From a virus, in the IMG/VR virus record IMGVR_UViG_3300037427_002689, positions 1 through 50,482 of that record: a stretch of DNA of 50,482 bases. One strand, written 5' to 3'. Each line of letters starts with the position of its first letter. Position 1 is the first letter of the stretch. Of the stretch, positions 17,254-25,699 are shown piece after piece. A program made the translations under genes and the position numbers. The notes below the pieces were generated by a model that saw only the letters and a program-made list of their open reading frames with translations, was not told the origin of the DNA and ran no database searches.

Positions 17254-17973
17254 ATGCAAAAAAGTAAGTTAGATAAATTCATTCAAAAGTATAATTTGGG
17301 TGGAAATGTAAATTCAGTAAAATGGAAATCAAGTGGTGATTCTTTAACAACATCATTTGTAACACCTGATAAATCTTTATTAGGTAGTGTAAAGGTTGAC
17401 AAGTTTCCATTTGACGAAGCTGAAATTGGTGTATATCAAACCGACCAATTAAAAAGTTTGATAAATGTGTTAGGTGATGATGTTTCATTAGACTTAACAA
17501 AATTCGGTGATAAAGCTGTTTCACTTAAAGTAAAACACGGAACTACATCTGTTGATTATGTATTAAGTGACTTATCAGTTATATCTGATCCACCACAAAT
17601 GAAAAGACTTCCAGAGTTTGGAACTAAAATTAAACTTGACAGAAAATTCATTGATACTTTTGTTAAAGGTAAAGGTGCTTTGAGTGGTGTTGATACTTTT
17701 TCTATAGTGAAGAGTGGTGAGGGTTGTGAAGTTGTGATTGGTTATTCATCAACAAATACAAATAGAGTTAACATACCTGTTGAATCTACTTCTTGTGATG
17801 TTGATACACCAATAACATTCAATGCTAATCTTTTCAAAGAAGTATTGGTTGCTAATCGTGAATGTTCATCAGCAGTATTAGAAGTTTCAACTGAGGGATT
17901 GGCTAAAGTAAACTTCAAGATTGATGATTTTGATTCTACATATTATGTAGTTGCTATGCAGGATGTTGATTAA
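17254..17973 (+). CDS. 45: Sliding clamp, T4 gp45-like
   Basis: The 239-residue protein has the length and strand-rich pattern of T4 gp45 (228 aa), opening with KLDKFIQKYNLGGNVNSVKW and alternating beta segments throughout, without a nucleotide motif. The trimeric ring tethers gp43 to DNA and, in T4, also activates late transcription. It is followed by the clamp loader with a TAATG overlap, the T4-like 45-44-62 order. Confidence 0.9.
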   Translation: MQKSKLDKFIQKYNLGGNVNSVKWKSSGDSLTTSFVTPDKSLLGSVKVDKFPFDEAEIGVYQTDQLKSLINVLGDDVSLDLTKFGDKAVSLKVKHGTTSVDYVLSDLSVISDPPQMKRLPEFGTKIKLDRKFIDTFVKGKGALSGVDTFSIVKSGEGCEVVIGYSSTNTNRVNIPVESTSCDVDTPITFNANLFKEVLVANRECSSAVLEVSTEGLAKVNFKIDDFDSTYYVVAMQDVD

Positions 17974-18878
17974 TGTCGCATAGCTTATGGGTAGAAAAAT
18001 ATCGTCCAAAAGACTTATCAACTTATGTAGGTAACGAGCATCTTAAAGAAAAAGTAAAGGCATATCTTGAATCAGAAGATGTGCCTCATCTTTTACTTTA
18101 TGGTAAAGCTGGTACTGGTAAGACAACATTAGCCAAGATAGTGGTTAATAACATTGATTGTGATTATATGTATATCAATGCTTCTGATGAGAACAAAGTA
18201 GATGATGTTAGAAACAAAATCAAAACATTTGCTTCATCCGTAGGTTTCAAATCCTTGAAAGTAATCATTCTTGATGAGTGTGATTATCTTACACCAAATG
18301 CACAGGCTGCATTGAGAAACCTAATGGAAACATTTTCAAAACATTGTCGGTTCATTCTAACTTGTAATTATGTAGAAAGAATAATCGACCCAATCCAATC
18401 AAGATGTCAATCATATAAAGTTGTACCACCTTCAAAGAAAGAGGTTGCACAACAAATGGTTAATATCTTGAAAGAAGAGAATTGTCAATTTGAACTTGAT
18501 GATATAGCTCTTATAGTTAATGCAGGTTATCCTGATATTCGTAGAGTTATCAATTCAGCCCAAAGACAAATCGTTGATGGTAAGTTGAAGATTGATACAA
18601 GTTCTGTAATACAAAATAACTACAAACTACAATTGTTAGAAATGTTATCAAGTAATGCTAAACTTAATGATATAAGAAAACTAATTGCTGATAATTCTAT
18701 TTCAGATTATTCAGAAATATATAGATTGTTATATGATGAAGTGGATAACTATGGTAATGGTAAACAAGCTGAGTGTATTATGAATATTGCAGAAGCACAA
18801 TTCCAAGATGTAAATGTAGTGGACAAAGAGATAAACTTTATGTCTTTGATAATTAGAATAATGAGGATATTAAAATGA
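17973..18878 (+). CDS. 44: Clamp loader large subunit, T4 gp44-like AAA+ ATPase
   Basis: The 301-residue AAA+ protein starts SHSLWVEKYRPKDLSTYVG. It has Walker A GKAGTGKT (44-51), Walker B LDECD (100-104), sensor 1 near LTCNY (129-133) and the SRC arginine-finger motif (143-145). It would open the gp45 ring together with the gp62-like protein at 19442. The start overlaps the clamp stop and the end overlaps the next small gene. Confidence 0.93.
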   Translation: MSHSLWVEKYRPKDLSTYVGNEHLKEKVKAYLESEDVPHLLLYGKAGTGKTTLAKIVVNNIDCDYMYINASDENKVDDVRNKIKTFASSVGFKSLKVIILDECDYLTPNAQAALRNLMETFSKHCRFILTCNYVERIIDPIQSRCQSYKVVPPSKKEVAQQMVNILKEENCQFELDDIALIVNAGYPDIRRVINSAQRQIVDGKLKIDTSSVIQNNYKLQLLEMLSSNAKLNDIRKLIADNSISDYSEIYRLLYDEVDNYGNGKQAECIMNIAEAQFQDVNVVDKEINFMSLIIRIMRILK

Positions 18879-19036
18879 GCAAACGATTCAGAGTAGAACA
18901 TAATGATATGGAAAAAGGTGTGTTGTATATTACATTACACCATCCACCATATGAAGATGAAAACATCTTATCTAAAATAAAGTGGGAACAAAAAGATGTT
19001 ACAATAAAAGAAGTATATCAGGGAGGAGAAGAATAA
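18875..19036 (+). CDS. Small hypothetical protein (53 aa)
   Basis: The ATG overlaps the gp44 stop (ATGA) and the frame ends in a TAATG overlap with the next gene, the coupling seen throughout this operon. The sequence has no motif (MSKRFRVEHND start, an LHHPPYEDE segment). It lies among clamp-loader genes, so a replication or transcription accessory role is possible but not shown. Confidence 0.55.
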   Translation: MSKRFRVEHNDMEKGVLYITLHHPPYEDENILSKIKWEQKDVTIKEVYQGGEE

Positions 19037-19272
19037 TGATGATTCCAGGTAAAAATGGTCAAATGCAGGAACAAATTGACTTTAGTAAAACAGCGGAAAT
19101 CAAATGTGATTCTTGTAGTGGACAAACATTTAAACAGACACTTTTATTAAGAAAGATGTCAGCTTTAGTTGCACCAGGTGGACAAGAAACAATAATTCCG
19201 ATGCAAGTATTTGCTTGTGAAAAATGTGGACATGTGAATAAAGAATTTTCAGATGTTGGTGGACTTGAGTAA
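19036..19272 (+). CDS. Zinc-ribbon protein in clamp-loader operon
   Basis: I chose ATG 19036, which overlaps the previous stop and follows GGAGGAG; a longer frame starting at 18982 lies inside the previous gene. The 78-residue protein has two Cys pairs, CDSC and CEKC, about 37 residues apart, forming a zinc ribbon. A similar small protein sits near gp44 in T4-like cyanophages. Its role is unknown. Confidence 0.65.
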   Translation: MMIPGKNGQMQEQIDFSKTAEIKCDSCSGQTFKQTLLLRKMSALVAPGGQETIIPMQVFACEKCGHVNKEFSDVGGLE

Positions 19273-19445
19273 TGCCTTTTTATACTTTTAAATGTATAAA
19301 ATGTTCACACTCGGTTGAAGTTATAACAAATTCAAATGATAGAGAAGATAGAATGTGTCCAAAGTGCCATTGTGCTATGAAAAGACAATTTCCAACAACA
19401 GCAAGACCTTCATCAAAAGATGGTTCGTGGGGATTTGGTAAATGA
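19272..19445 (+). CDS. FmdB-type small zinc ribbon
   Basis: The 57-residue protein begins MPFYTFKCIKC and later has CPKCHC, then a basic tail with PSSKDGSWGFGK. This is the layout of FmdB/putative regulatory zinc ribbons. It overlaps both neighbours. A DNA-binding or regulatory role is known only loosely for the family. Confidence 0.65.
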   Translation: MPFYTFKCIKCSHSVEVITNSNDREDRMCPKCHCAMKRQFPTTARPSSKDGSWGFGK

Positions 19446-19861
19446 CAATATTCGATTGGATAAATCAAATACTTGTAAAGAAAACACATTGGAATGATTT
19501 CACAGAAGATGAACAAAAGAAATTCAGCCCATTTATAATCAATCGTTGGTTATCAATGGATAAAGATTTCCTTGAGATTGTAAACTTCTTTCAAAAGTAT
19601 TCCATTGGAACATTAGAACCAAGAGAGGTTTACAAGTGGTATTGTAATATGCTCCCTAAAGGTAAGAGATTCAACAAGTATATTAAAGGTAAGAAAGATA
19701 AGAAATACAATGCTGAATTACTTGACATAATGGTAACACATTTTGAATGTAGTAAATCACAAGTAAAAGATTATTTAGATTTAATTGCTAAAGATGAATT
19801 AATTGAAATATTAGAGAAATACGGAATGAATGAAAAAACAATAAAGAGGTTATTGAAATGA
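19442..19861 (+). CDS. 62: Clamp loader small subunit, T4 gp62-like
   Basis: The 139-residue protein (FDWINQILVKKTHWNDFT near the start, FIINRWLSMDKDFLEIVN) matches the cyanophage-type gp62 pattern as I know it. It sits in the expected place after gp45-gp44. In T4, gp62 completes the 4:1 loader with gp44. The 4-base ATGA overlap with the previous gene suggests coupled translation. Confidence 0.75.
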   Translation: MTIFDWINQILVKKTHWNDFTEDEQKKFSPFIINRWLSMDKDFLEIVNFFQKYSIGTLEPREVYKWYCNMLPKGKRFNKYIKGKKDKKYNAELLDIMVTHFECSKSQVKDYLDLIAKDELIEILEKYGMNEKTIKRLLK

Positions 19862-20253
19862 GCAACATAAAAGAAAACGACTTAACAATGACTGAAAGAG
19901 ACTTAACAGTTACTAAACATCCAATCGTAGAACAAATGGAAAACGAATGGCCTAAAATGACTGGTGAGTTTAAAAGATTACAGAGAGAACAATATGAATT
20001 GTTTTGTAGAAAACAACACGATTATGGTCCAAGTAATATTTCAGTTGGAACACAATTACTAACAGATGATGAGATTAAATTATCATTGACTGGATTGTGG
20101 TTTAGAGTAAATGATAAAGTACAGAGAATAAAAAATCTGTTAATGGGAAATAGAGAGTCAGCTGTAGATGAACCATTGGAAGACGCATTTTTGGATATGT
20201 CTAATTATGGTATTATGGCAACAATAGTTAAAAATGGAAAATGGGGAAAATAA
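19858..20253 (+). CDS. DUF1599 / nucleotide modification associated domain protein
   Basis: The 131-residue helical protein has YELFCRKQHDYG, SLTGLWFRVNDKVQR, and EPLEDAFLDMSNYGIMA. This pattern matches the DUF1599 family (Pfam calls it nucleotide modification associated domain 1), related in layout to MazG-like helical enzymes. It stands two genes before the second Mom-like protein, which makes a part in DNA-base or nucleotide modification plausible but inferred. It overlaps gp62 by 4 bases. Confidence 0.7.
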   Translation: MSNIKENDLTMTERDLTVTKHPIVEQMENEWPKMTGEFKRLQREQYELFCRKQHDYGPSNISVGTQLLTDDEIKLSLTGLWFRVNDKVQRIKNLLMGNRESAVDEPLEDAFLDMSNYGIMATIVKNGKWGK

Positions 20254-20254
20254 A

Positions 20255-20467
20255 ATGAATCAATTGATACAAGCAGCAATAGATAGTTATCAAGCACAAA
20301 GAACAGAAGCATTAGCTACATTGGATATATTATTCAATGACGCAACAATGATTGGAGAACATACAGATTTACTTAAAGAAGTAAGGAAGTGGACAGAAAG
20401 TTTATCAGAAGCTGAAGAAAACTTAGAAACATTAAAGAGGAACTTTGACTTCAATCAATCCAAATAA
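20255..20467 (+). CDS. Small helical hypothetical protein
   Basis: I chose ATG 20255, after GGGGA, two bases past the upstream stop, giving 70 residues. The sequence is almost wholly helical and acidic with a coiled-coil-like end (LSEAEENLETLKR). Function unknown. It overlaps the next gene's TTG start. Confidence 0.55.
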   Translation: MNQLIQAAIDSYQAQRTEALATLDILFNDATMIGEHTDLLKEVRKWTESLSEAEENLETLKRNFDFNQSK

Positions 20468-21203
20468 AATAACCATTAGAGAAATATCAAAAAAGATAGC
20501 TAAGGATATGATTGTGAAAAATCATTATAGTCACAAGTGGACATCTTGTAGATATGCTTTAGGTATCTTTTATGAAACAGATAACGAACATTCATTCTTT
20601 GATGAGAAAGATGAGAAGTTAGCTGGTGTTGCTATCTATGGTTATCCTGTTGGAAGAAGTGCTCCTAAATCCATTTCACCTGAGTTAAAGGAAGAAGAAG
20701 TATTGGAGTTAACAAGGTTATTTATCTTTGATGATTACGGAAAGAATACAGAAAGTGTAGTTCTATCCAAAACATTCAATTGGTTAAAGGAAAATGCTAG
20801 TGATATAAAAGTATTAGTATCCTATTCTGATCCAGAACAAGGACACTTGGGTATTATTTATCAAGCAACGAATTGGATATATCAAGGTAATAGTATTCGA
20901 CTAATGCCCAATTATGCTATACGACTTACAGAAGATGGTACTTGGATGCATTCACGAAATGTTACGACAAAGTTTGGTTCTCATAATTTAGAGAAATTAA
21001 AGAAAAGAATCGGACATACATTTTGGAGAAAAGAAGAACCTGAGAAACACAGATATTTATATCTGTTATGTAGTAAAAAAGATAAAAAGAAAATTATGAA
21101 TACATTGATACACGAATCAAAACCATATCCAAAAGACGCATATCAATTCTTTCCAGAGATACAGAAGATTGAAGTAGAATCAAAGGAGAAATTTTATGAA
21201 TAA
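20445..21203 (+). CDS. Mom-like DNA-modification protein, copy 2
   Basis: The 252-residue protein shares its core with the protein at 10106: NHYSHKW at 27-33, LAGVAIYGYPVG, LELTRLFIFDD, and VSYSDPEQGHLGIIYQATNW. This is the fold and motif order of Mu Mom-type proteins. It is about 45 residues longer at the C-terminus. The start is probably the TTG at 20445, four bases behind AAGAGG. The next ATG (20508) would remove the first strand. The neighbours are a DUF1599 protein and an ATP-grasp ligase. Activity on phage DNA is inferred. Confidence 0.65.
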   Translation: MTSINPNKITIREISKKIAKDMIVKNHYSHKWTSCRYALGIFYETDNEHSFFDEKDEKLAGVAIYGYPVGRSAPKSISPELKEEEVLELTRLFIFDDYGKNTESVVLSKTFNWLKENASDIKVLVSYSDPEQGHLGIIYQATNWIYQGNSIRLMPNYAIRLTEDGTWMHSRNVTTKFGSHNLEKLKKRIGHTFWRKEEPEKHRYLYLLCSKKDKKKIMNTLIHESKPYPKDAYQFFPEIQKIEVESKEKFYE

Positions 21204-22086
21204 AGGTTGGATGTTAGTTAAGGATAGATTTTGGAAATCATATGAAACTGATAGATTAATTGAAGAATTTCAGAAACAAGATATTGAGATTCAATTGGTA
21301 GACCCAAACACCATTGATATATTTGTAAACAAAGAAAATAAAAAATCAATATTGGTTAATGGGTTGGAAAGTGATTTACCACAATTTGTATTTCCAAGAA
21401 CAGGTAGTGGAACAAGTTATTATATCAAAGCAGTTATCCGACACTTTGAAAGAATGGGAGTACCTGTAATTAATTCATCAGATGCTATAGATAATGTAAA
21501 GGATAAATTATACTCACACCAAATCTTGGCACAATCAAATCTTGACATTCCAAATACAATGTTATTGAAACATCCAATTGATGTAGACTTTGTACAGAAA
21601 CATTTAGGGTTTCCTGTTATTGTAAAAAAGATTAGTGGCAGTTATGGTAGAGGGGTGTTTCTCGCTGAGAATAAAAAACAATTAAGACAATTAGTTACAA
21701 TGGCTGAGTTAACTAAAAAATCATATGATATAATAATACAAGAATTTGTAAAAGACACTTGGGGTAAAGACTTACGAGTATTTGTGGTTAATAATAAAGT
21801 AGTGGGTTGTATGATGAGGCAGGCTACTGATGAAGATTTTAGAGCAAACATCACTCGTGGTGGTGAGGGATTTCCATATGAAGTTAATGAACAGATAGAG
21901 TGGTTATCAACAGAATCATCTAAAGCACTTGATTTGGATATTGCCGGTGTTGATTTACTATTCCATAATGGTGGGTTTAAAATATGTGAAGTAAATAGTA
22001 ATCCTGGTTTTGAGGGAATGGAAAACTTTACAAAGAAAAATATAGCTGGTGAAATTGTATCATTTATAAAATTAAAGCTTGGATAA
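21196..22086 (+). CDS. ATP-grasp ligase, RimK-like
   Basis: The 296-residue protein has the ATP-grasp order: a pre-grasp N-domain, FPRTGSGTSYYIKAV, DKLYSHQILAQSNLDIPNT, FPVIVKKISGSYGRGVFL (ATP-binding lysines and Gly loop), IIQEFVKDTWGKDLRVFVV, and the magnesium end VDLLFHNGGFKICEVNSNPG. RimK enzymes add glutamate to an acceptor, ribosomal protein S6 in E. coli. The acceptor here is unknown: ribosome, another protein, or a modified base are all possible given the Mom-like neighbour. Promoter P8 overlaps its 3' end. Confidence 0.85.
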   Translation: MNKGWMLVKDRFWKSYETDRLIEEFQKQDIEIQLVDPNTIDIFVNKENKKSILVNGLESDLPQFVFPRTGSGTSYYIKAVIRHFERMGVPVINSSDAIDNVKDKLYSHQILAQSNLDIPNTMLLKHPIDVDFVQKHLGFPVIVKKISGSYGRGVFLAENKKQLRQLVTMAELTKKSYDIIIQEFVKDTWGKDLRVFVVNNKVVGCMMRQATDEDFRANITRGGEGFPYEVNEQIEWLSTESSKALDLDIAGVDLLFHNGGFKICEVNSNPGFEGMENFTKKNIAGEIVSFIKLKLG

Positions 22087-22107
22087 AAGAAAAAAAGGTT
22101 GTATATT
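22075..22107 (+). promoter_or_regulatory. Promoter P8 for the RecB/Cas4-like nuclease
   Basis: AAAGCTTGGAT overlaps the last codons of the ATP-grasp gene, with -35 TTGGAT at 22079-22084. After a 17 bp spacer comes TATATT at 22102-22107. The gene ATG is at 22113. The AAAAGGTTGTATATT segment also occurs at P3 and nearly so at P1. Confidence 0.7.
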
Positions 22108-22112
22108 ATAAT

Positions 22113-22970
22113 ATGGGAAGAATTAGTTATAGTCAATTATCAATGTTTAGTGAATGTCCACAAAGGTGGAAGCTCAATTATATAGATAAGTTACGAGTAT
22201 TTGAAACAAATATACATTTAATATTCGGTACAGCAATGCACGAAGTTATACAAACTTGGTTAGAAGTTATGTATAATGATAGTATTAAGAATGCAAACAA
22301 ATTAAATCTTGAACAAAGATTACACGATAAACTCATTGAAGGATTCAAAAAAGCTAAAGAAGAAGAGGGTAAAGAACCTTGTACATTGGAACAATTAAGA
22401 GAGTTCTTTCAAGATGGTGTGAATATATTAGATTTTGTCAAGAAGAGAAGAGCTGATTATTTCAGTAAAAGAGGTTACAAACTAATAGGTTGTGAAGTTC
22501 CAATTGAAGTGGACTTAAAGAAAAATGTTAAAATTATTGGTTACTTGGATTTAGTAATATTAGATGAGTTTCACAACACAATAACAATTTATGATATAAA
22601 GACATCCACACAAGGATGGAACAAGTGGATGAAGAAAGATGAGAACAAAACTCAACAATTATTATTATACAAACAATTTTATTCAAAACAATACAATCAT
22701 CCTATAGATAAGATAGAAGTAGAATACTTTATCGTTAAAAGAAAACTATGGGAAAACGCTATGTTCCCACAAAAGAGAGTACAAAAGTTCTCACCAGCGA
22801 GTGGTACTGTGAGTATGAACAAGGTAGCTAAACGACTGAACACATTCTTAGATTTAGCATTCAATGATGAGGGTGAAAAAATATCAGAAAACATCATTCC
22901 AACACCAAGTAAGAAAGCTTGTAAATGGTGTGAGTTTAGAAAAACAGAACATTGTAGTGTGGGGGTATAA
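22113..22970 (+). CDS. PD-(D/E)XK nuclease, RecB/Cas4-like, with probable Fe-S cysteines
   Basis: The 285-residue protein shows the RecB nuclease motifs: FGTAMHEVIQ (His), IIGYLDLVIL (Asp), TIYDIKTST (D-x-K) and QQLLLYKQFY (Q-Y motif). C15 near the N-terminus (SECPQRWK) and C270, C273 and C281 at the C-terminus (CKWCEF...HC) are placed as in AddB and Cas4, where they bind a 4Fe-4S cluster. It would degrade or resect DNA; no helicase is fused. T4-like phages often carry such a gene in their recombination set. It ends in an overlap with the cupin gene. Confidence 0.82.
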   Translation: MGRISYSQLSMFSECPQRWKLNYIDKLRVFETNIHLIFGTAMHEVIQTWLEVMYNDSIKNANKLNLEQRLHDKLIEGFKKAKEEEGKEPCTLEQLREFFQDGVNILDFVKKRRADYFSKRGYKLIGCEVPIEVDLKKNVKIIGYLDLVILDEFHNTITIYDIKTSTQGWNKWMKKDENKTQQLLLYKQFYSKQYNHPIDKIEVEYFIVKRKLWENAMFPQKRVQKFSPASGTVSMNKVAKRLNTFLDLAFNDEGEKISENIIPTPSKKACKWCEFRKTEHCSVGV

Positions 22971-23332
22971 TGAATAGTAATTATTATGAAGAAAGGCCGT
23001 GGGGTTCATTTGAACATTTACTTGATGAACCTTATTGTAAGGTAAAAAGAATAATTGTGAAACCAGGACAAAGATTAAGTTATCAGTATCATCACGAAAG
23101 AACTGAACATTGGGTTATAGTTCAAGGTGAAGCATTGGTTATACTCGATGGTGAAGAATATCTTTTTCATAAAGGTATGGTAGTAGAAATACCCGTGACA
23201 ACTAAACATAGAGTTGAAAATAAATTTGATAAAGATTTAATATTCATTGAAACTCAAACAGGAAATTATTTTGGAGAAGATGATATTGTGCGAATCGAAG
23301 ATGATTATGGGAGGGAGCAAGATGAAAATTAA
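22970..23332 (+). CDS. Cupin, mannose-6-phosphate isomerase type II-like
   Basis: The 120-residue protein matches the C-terminal cupin of bifunctional ManC proteins: ERPWGSFEHLL, VKPGQRLSYQYHHERTEHW (metal-binding His cluster), and GNYFGEDDIVRIEDDYGR. This would interconvert mannose-6-P and fructose-6-P for sugar-nucleotide synthesis. It is the first sugar gene before the glycan island. It overlaps the nuclease gene by one base. Confidence 0.82.
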   Translation: MNSNYYEERPWGSFEHLLDEPYCKVKRIIVKPGQRLSYQYHHERTEHWVIVQGEALVILDGEEYLFHKGMVVEIPVTTKHRVENKFDKDLIFIETQTGNYFGEDDIVRIEDDYGREQDEN

Positions 23333-23654
23333 TCTAAATGAAAAAGATAGTAAAATAATAAAAGAAAATGAAACATATACATTAATTGATAATACAGATT
23401 TGAATGGATTAATAGTATCTAAAACTATATTACATCCACTCAAAGAAACAGGTGGTCACAATCACAACGGACAAGAAGAAGTATATCAATTCGTTAGTGG
23501 TAAAGGAACTATGGTAGTTGGTGACATGCAATTTGGTGTCAGTCCTGGTGACATTATATTAATACCAGATGGTGATTTTCATAAGGTATGGAATACAAGT
23601 AAGTATGAAGATTTAATATTCATATGTGTATTTGATGGGGGTAGAAATCACTAA
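23322..23654 (+). CDS. Small cupin-domain protein
   Basis: I chose ATG 23322 behind GGGAGGGAG; upstream ATGs in frame lie inside the previous gene. The 110-residue protein has ETGGHNHNGQEEVYQFVSG (His/Glu metal site) and GDIILIPDGDFHKV, a single double-stranded beta-helix domain. The substrate is unknown. It is a second cupin in tandem with the isomerase and may act on the same sugar pathway. Confidence 0.75.
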   Translation: MKINLNEKDSKIIKENETYTLIDNTDLNGLIVSKTILHPLKETGGHNHNGQEEVYQFVSGKGTMVVGDMQFGVSPGDIILIPDGDFHKVWNTSKYEDLIFICVFDGGRNH

Positions 23655-24055
23655 TGAAAGTTGCTATCGTAGGGAGTAGAAGATATGAGAACAAAAAGAA
23701 AATTAAAGACTTTGTATTTAAATTAAAAAACGAGTATGGTAATGATACCATTATTGTAAGTGGTGGATGTAAGACTGGTGCTGATAAATATGCTAAAAAA
23801 TATGCACTTGAATTAGGATTACAATATGAAGAGTATCCACCATTCCACGAAGTACATAATTTATATTGTACAATGCCATCATCAAGATATGGTAAAGATT
23901 TTAATATGAAAAACTTTTTTGCAAGAAATAAGATTATAGCTGGAACATCGGATTTCATTGTAGCATTCATACCTGAAGGTGTAGAAGCTAGTGGTACGAA
24001 GAATGTTTTAGAATATGCAAAAAAATTAAATAAAAAAAGAATAATTATTTCATAG
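23654..24055 (+). CDS. SLOG/DUF2493-like nucleotide-binding protein
   Basis: The 133-residue protein begins KVAIVGSRRYENKKK and has TIIVSGGCKTGADKYAKKYA, the Rossmann-type SLOG pattern seen in YspA and DprA-like proteins. It ends with a KNVLEYAKKLNKKRIII strand. SLOG domains sense or make nucleotide-derived signals and often occur in phage-defence contexts. No partner effector is visible here, so the role is open. Confidence 0.75.
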   Translation: MKVAIVGSRRYENKKKIKDFVFKLKNEYGNDTIIVSGGCKTGADKYAKKYALELGLQYEEYPPFHEVHNLYCTMPSSRYGKDFNMKNFFARNKIIAGTSDFIVAFIPEGVEASGTKNVLEYAKKLNKKRIIIS

Positions 24056-24086
24056 TTTTTTTATATATTTATATATTTATATATGT
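24056..24086 (+). repeat. AT-only direct repeat, possible promoter region
   Basis: TTTATATA recurs three times at 8-9 bp intervals in a stretch of pure A/T ahead of the RHH-like gene. A TATAT -10 could lie anywhere in it, but no TTGAC-type -35 is placed suitably. The ATG of the next gene is at 24108 behind GGAG. Confidence 0.4.
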
Positions 24087-24107
24087 AAATACGATGGAGA
24101 GATTATT

Positions 24108-24302
24108 ATGAAAAACACAAAACTAACATCTGTAAAAATATTAGAATCGTTATATGAGAGGTTCAAACTGAATACAGTCAACACGAAGATGACTTTACAA
24201 AAACTAACAAATCGTTCAGTAGATAGATTTTTAACAGATGATAAATTTAGAGAAGAAATAGAAACATACGACAACTTAACAGTTAGTGGCAGCAACTTTT
24301 AA
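24108..24302 (+). CDS. Small ribbon-helix-helix-like protein
   Basis: The 64-residue protein has a short strand-like start (LTSVKILESLYERFK) and two helices (TLQKLTNRSVDRFLTDDKFREE), typical of phage ribbon-helix-helix DNA-binding proteins. It lies directly before the glycan island and may be a local repressor. This is inferred from the fold pattern only. Confidence 0.5.
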   Translation: MKNTKLTSVKILESLYERFKLNTVNTKMTLQKLTNRSVDRFLTDDKFREEIETYDNLTVSGSNF

Positions 24303-24319
24303 TTAGGAGAAAATAGGTT

Positions 24320-25699
24320 ATGAAGAAGAAAAAGATTCTACTCTTGTCAGATGACTTGAGAATGCATTCCGGAATAGCAACACAATCAAAAGAATTTGTA
24401 ATGGGAACACTACACAAATATGATTGGGTTCAATTAGGTGGGGCAGTTACTCATCCTGAACAAGGGAAAATAATAGATATGAGTCAAGCTGTAACAACAG
24501 ATTATGGTGTCAAAGACGCATATTTAAAAATATATCCAGTATCAGGATATGGTAATCCAGAAATTTTAAGACAACTGTTGGAAATGGAAAATCCAGATGC
24601 AATAATGCACTTCACAGACCCAAGATTTTGGATTTGGTTATATGAAATGGAGCATGAGATAAGACAAGACATTCCTATTATGTATTATAACATATGGGAT
24701 GATATACCTGATCCATTATACAACGCCAATTATTACAGAAGTTCAGATATGTTAATGTCAATATCAAAACAAACTTATGGTATTAATAAAAGAATACTTT
24801 CTAAATTTGGTTACGAAGATTGGCAAACAGATTATGTTCCACATGGAATTACTAATAAAAGAATATTCAAGATAGATGATAAAGGTGATACAAAATTCAG
24901 AGAGTTTGAACAGCAGATGGGATTAGATAAATATAAATTTAAAGTACTTTATTTAAATCGTAACATTAGAAGAAAATCACCAGGTGATGTCGCTCTTGCT
25001 TACAAACATATGATGGATAAACTTACACCTGAACAAAGAAAAGAATGTTGTTTAGTTTGGCACGCAGCACCAAGTGATGAGAATGGAACTGATATGAGAG
25101 CTGTTTGTAAAACACTTTTACCTGATTATCCAATTCTATTTACACACGATAATCATACAAATGGTGCATTTAATGATGAAGAGATGAATTTTATATTTAA
25201 TTCTTGTGATGTTTATATCAATATGGCATCAAATGAAGGATTTGGATTAGGTAGTTGTGAGATGTTACATACGGGTGGAGTTATCGTAGTTAATGTAACT
25301 GGTGGATTACAAGACCAATGTGGATTCAAAAATGAAAAAGGTGACTACTTAACTGCTGAAGATTATGTTGAGTTAAAATCTAATCACAGAGGAACTTATA
25401 AAGAACATGGTGAATGGGTTAAACCTGTATTTCCATCAAACATAAGTTGTCAAGGTTCACCACTAACACCATACATCTTTGATGATAGATGTAGTTGGGA
25501 AGATGCCGGTGAATCATTATTGGAATGGTATAAAGCTGGTACTGAAGAAAGAGAAAGATGTGGTGAAGTTGGAAGACAATTTGTTTTAGGTGATGGTAGA
25601 ATGACTGGTAAACATATGTCAGAATCATTCATCAAAAACATTGAAGCTACATTTGAAAATTGGAAACCAAGAGAACAATATACATTGGAGGTTGTGTAA
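24320..25699 (+). CDS. Glycosyltransferase, GT-B fold (family 4-like)
   Basis: The 459-residue protein has an N-terminal Rossmann half (ILLLSDDLRMHSGIATQS) and a C-terminal donor domain with KVLYLNRNIRRKSP, a YINMASNEGFGLGSCEMLH segment (the E-x7-E region) and GGVIVVNVTGG. It would transfer a sugar from a nucleotide donor. It heads the glycan island, behind AGGAGA. Its end overlaps the next glycosyltransferase by one base. Confidence 0.82.
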   Translation: MKKKKILLLSDDLRMHSGIATQSKEFVMGTLHKYDWVQLGGAVTHPEQGKIIDMSQAVTTDYGVKDAYLKIYPVSGYGNPEILRQLLEMENPDAIMHFTDPRFWIWLYEMEHEIRQDIPIMYYNIWDDIPDPLYNANYYRSSDMLMSISKQTYGINKRILSKFGYEDWQTDYVPHGITNKRIFKIDDKGDTKFREFEQQMGLDKYKFKVLYLNRNIRRKSPGDVALAYKHMMDKLTPEQRKECCLVWHAAPSDENGTDMRAVCKTLLPDYPILFTHDNHTNGAFNDEEMNFIFNSCDVYINMASNEGFGLGSCEMLHTGGVIVVNVTGGLQDQCGFKNEKGDYLTAEDYVELKSNHRGTYKEHGEWVKPVFPSNISCQGSPLTPYIFDDRCSWEDAGESLLEWYKAGTEERERCGEVGRQFVLGDGRMTGKHMSESFIKNIEATFENWKPREQYTLEVV

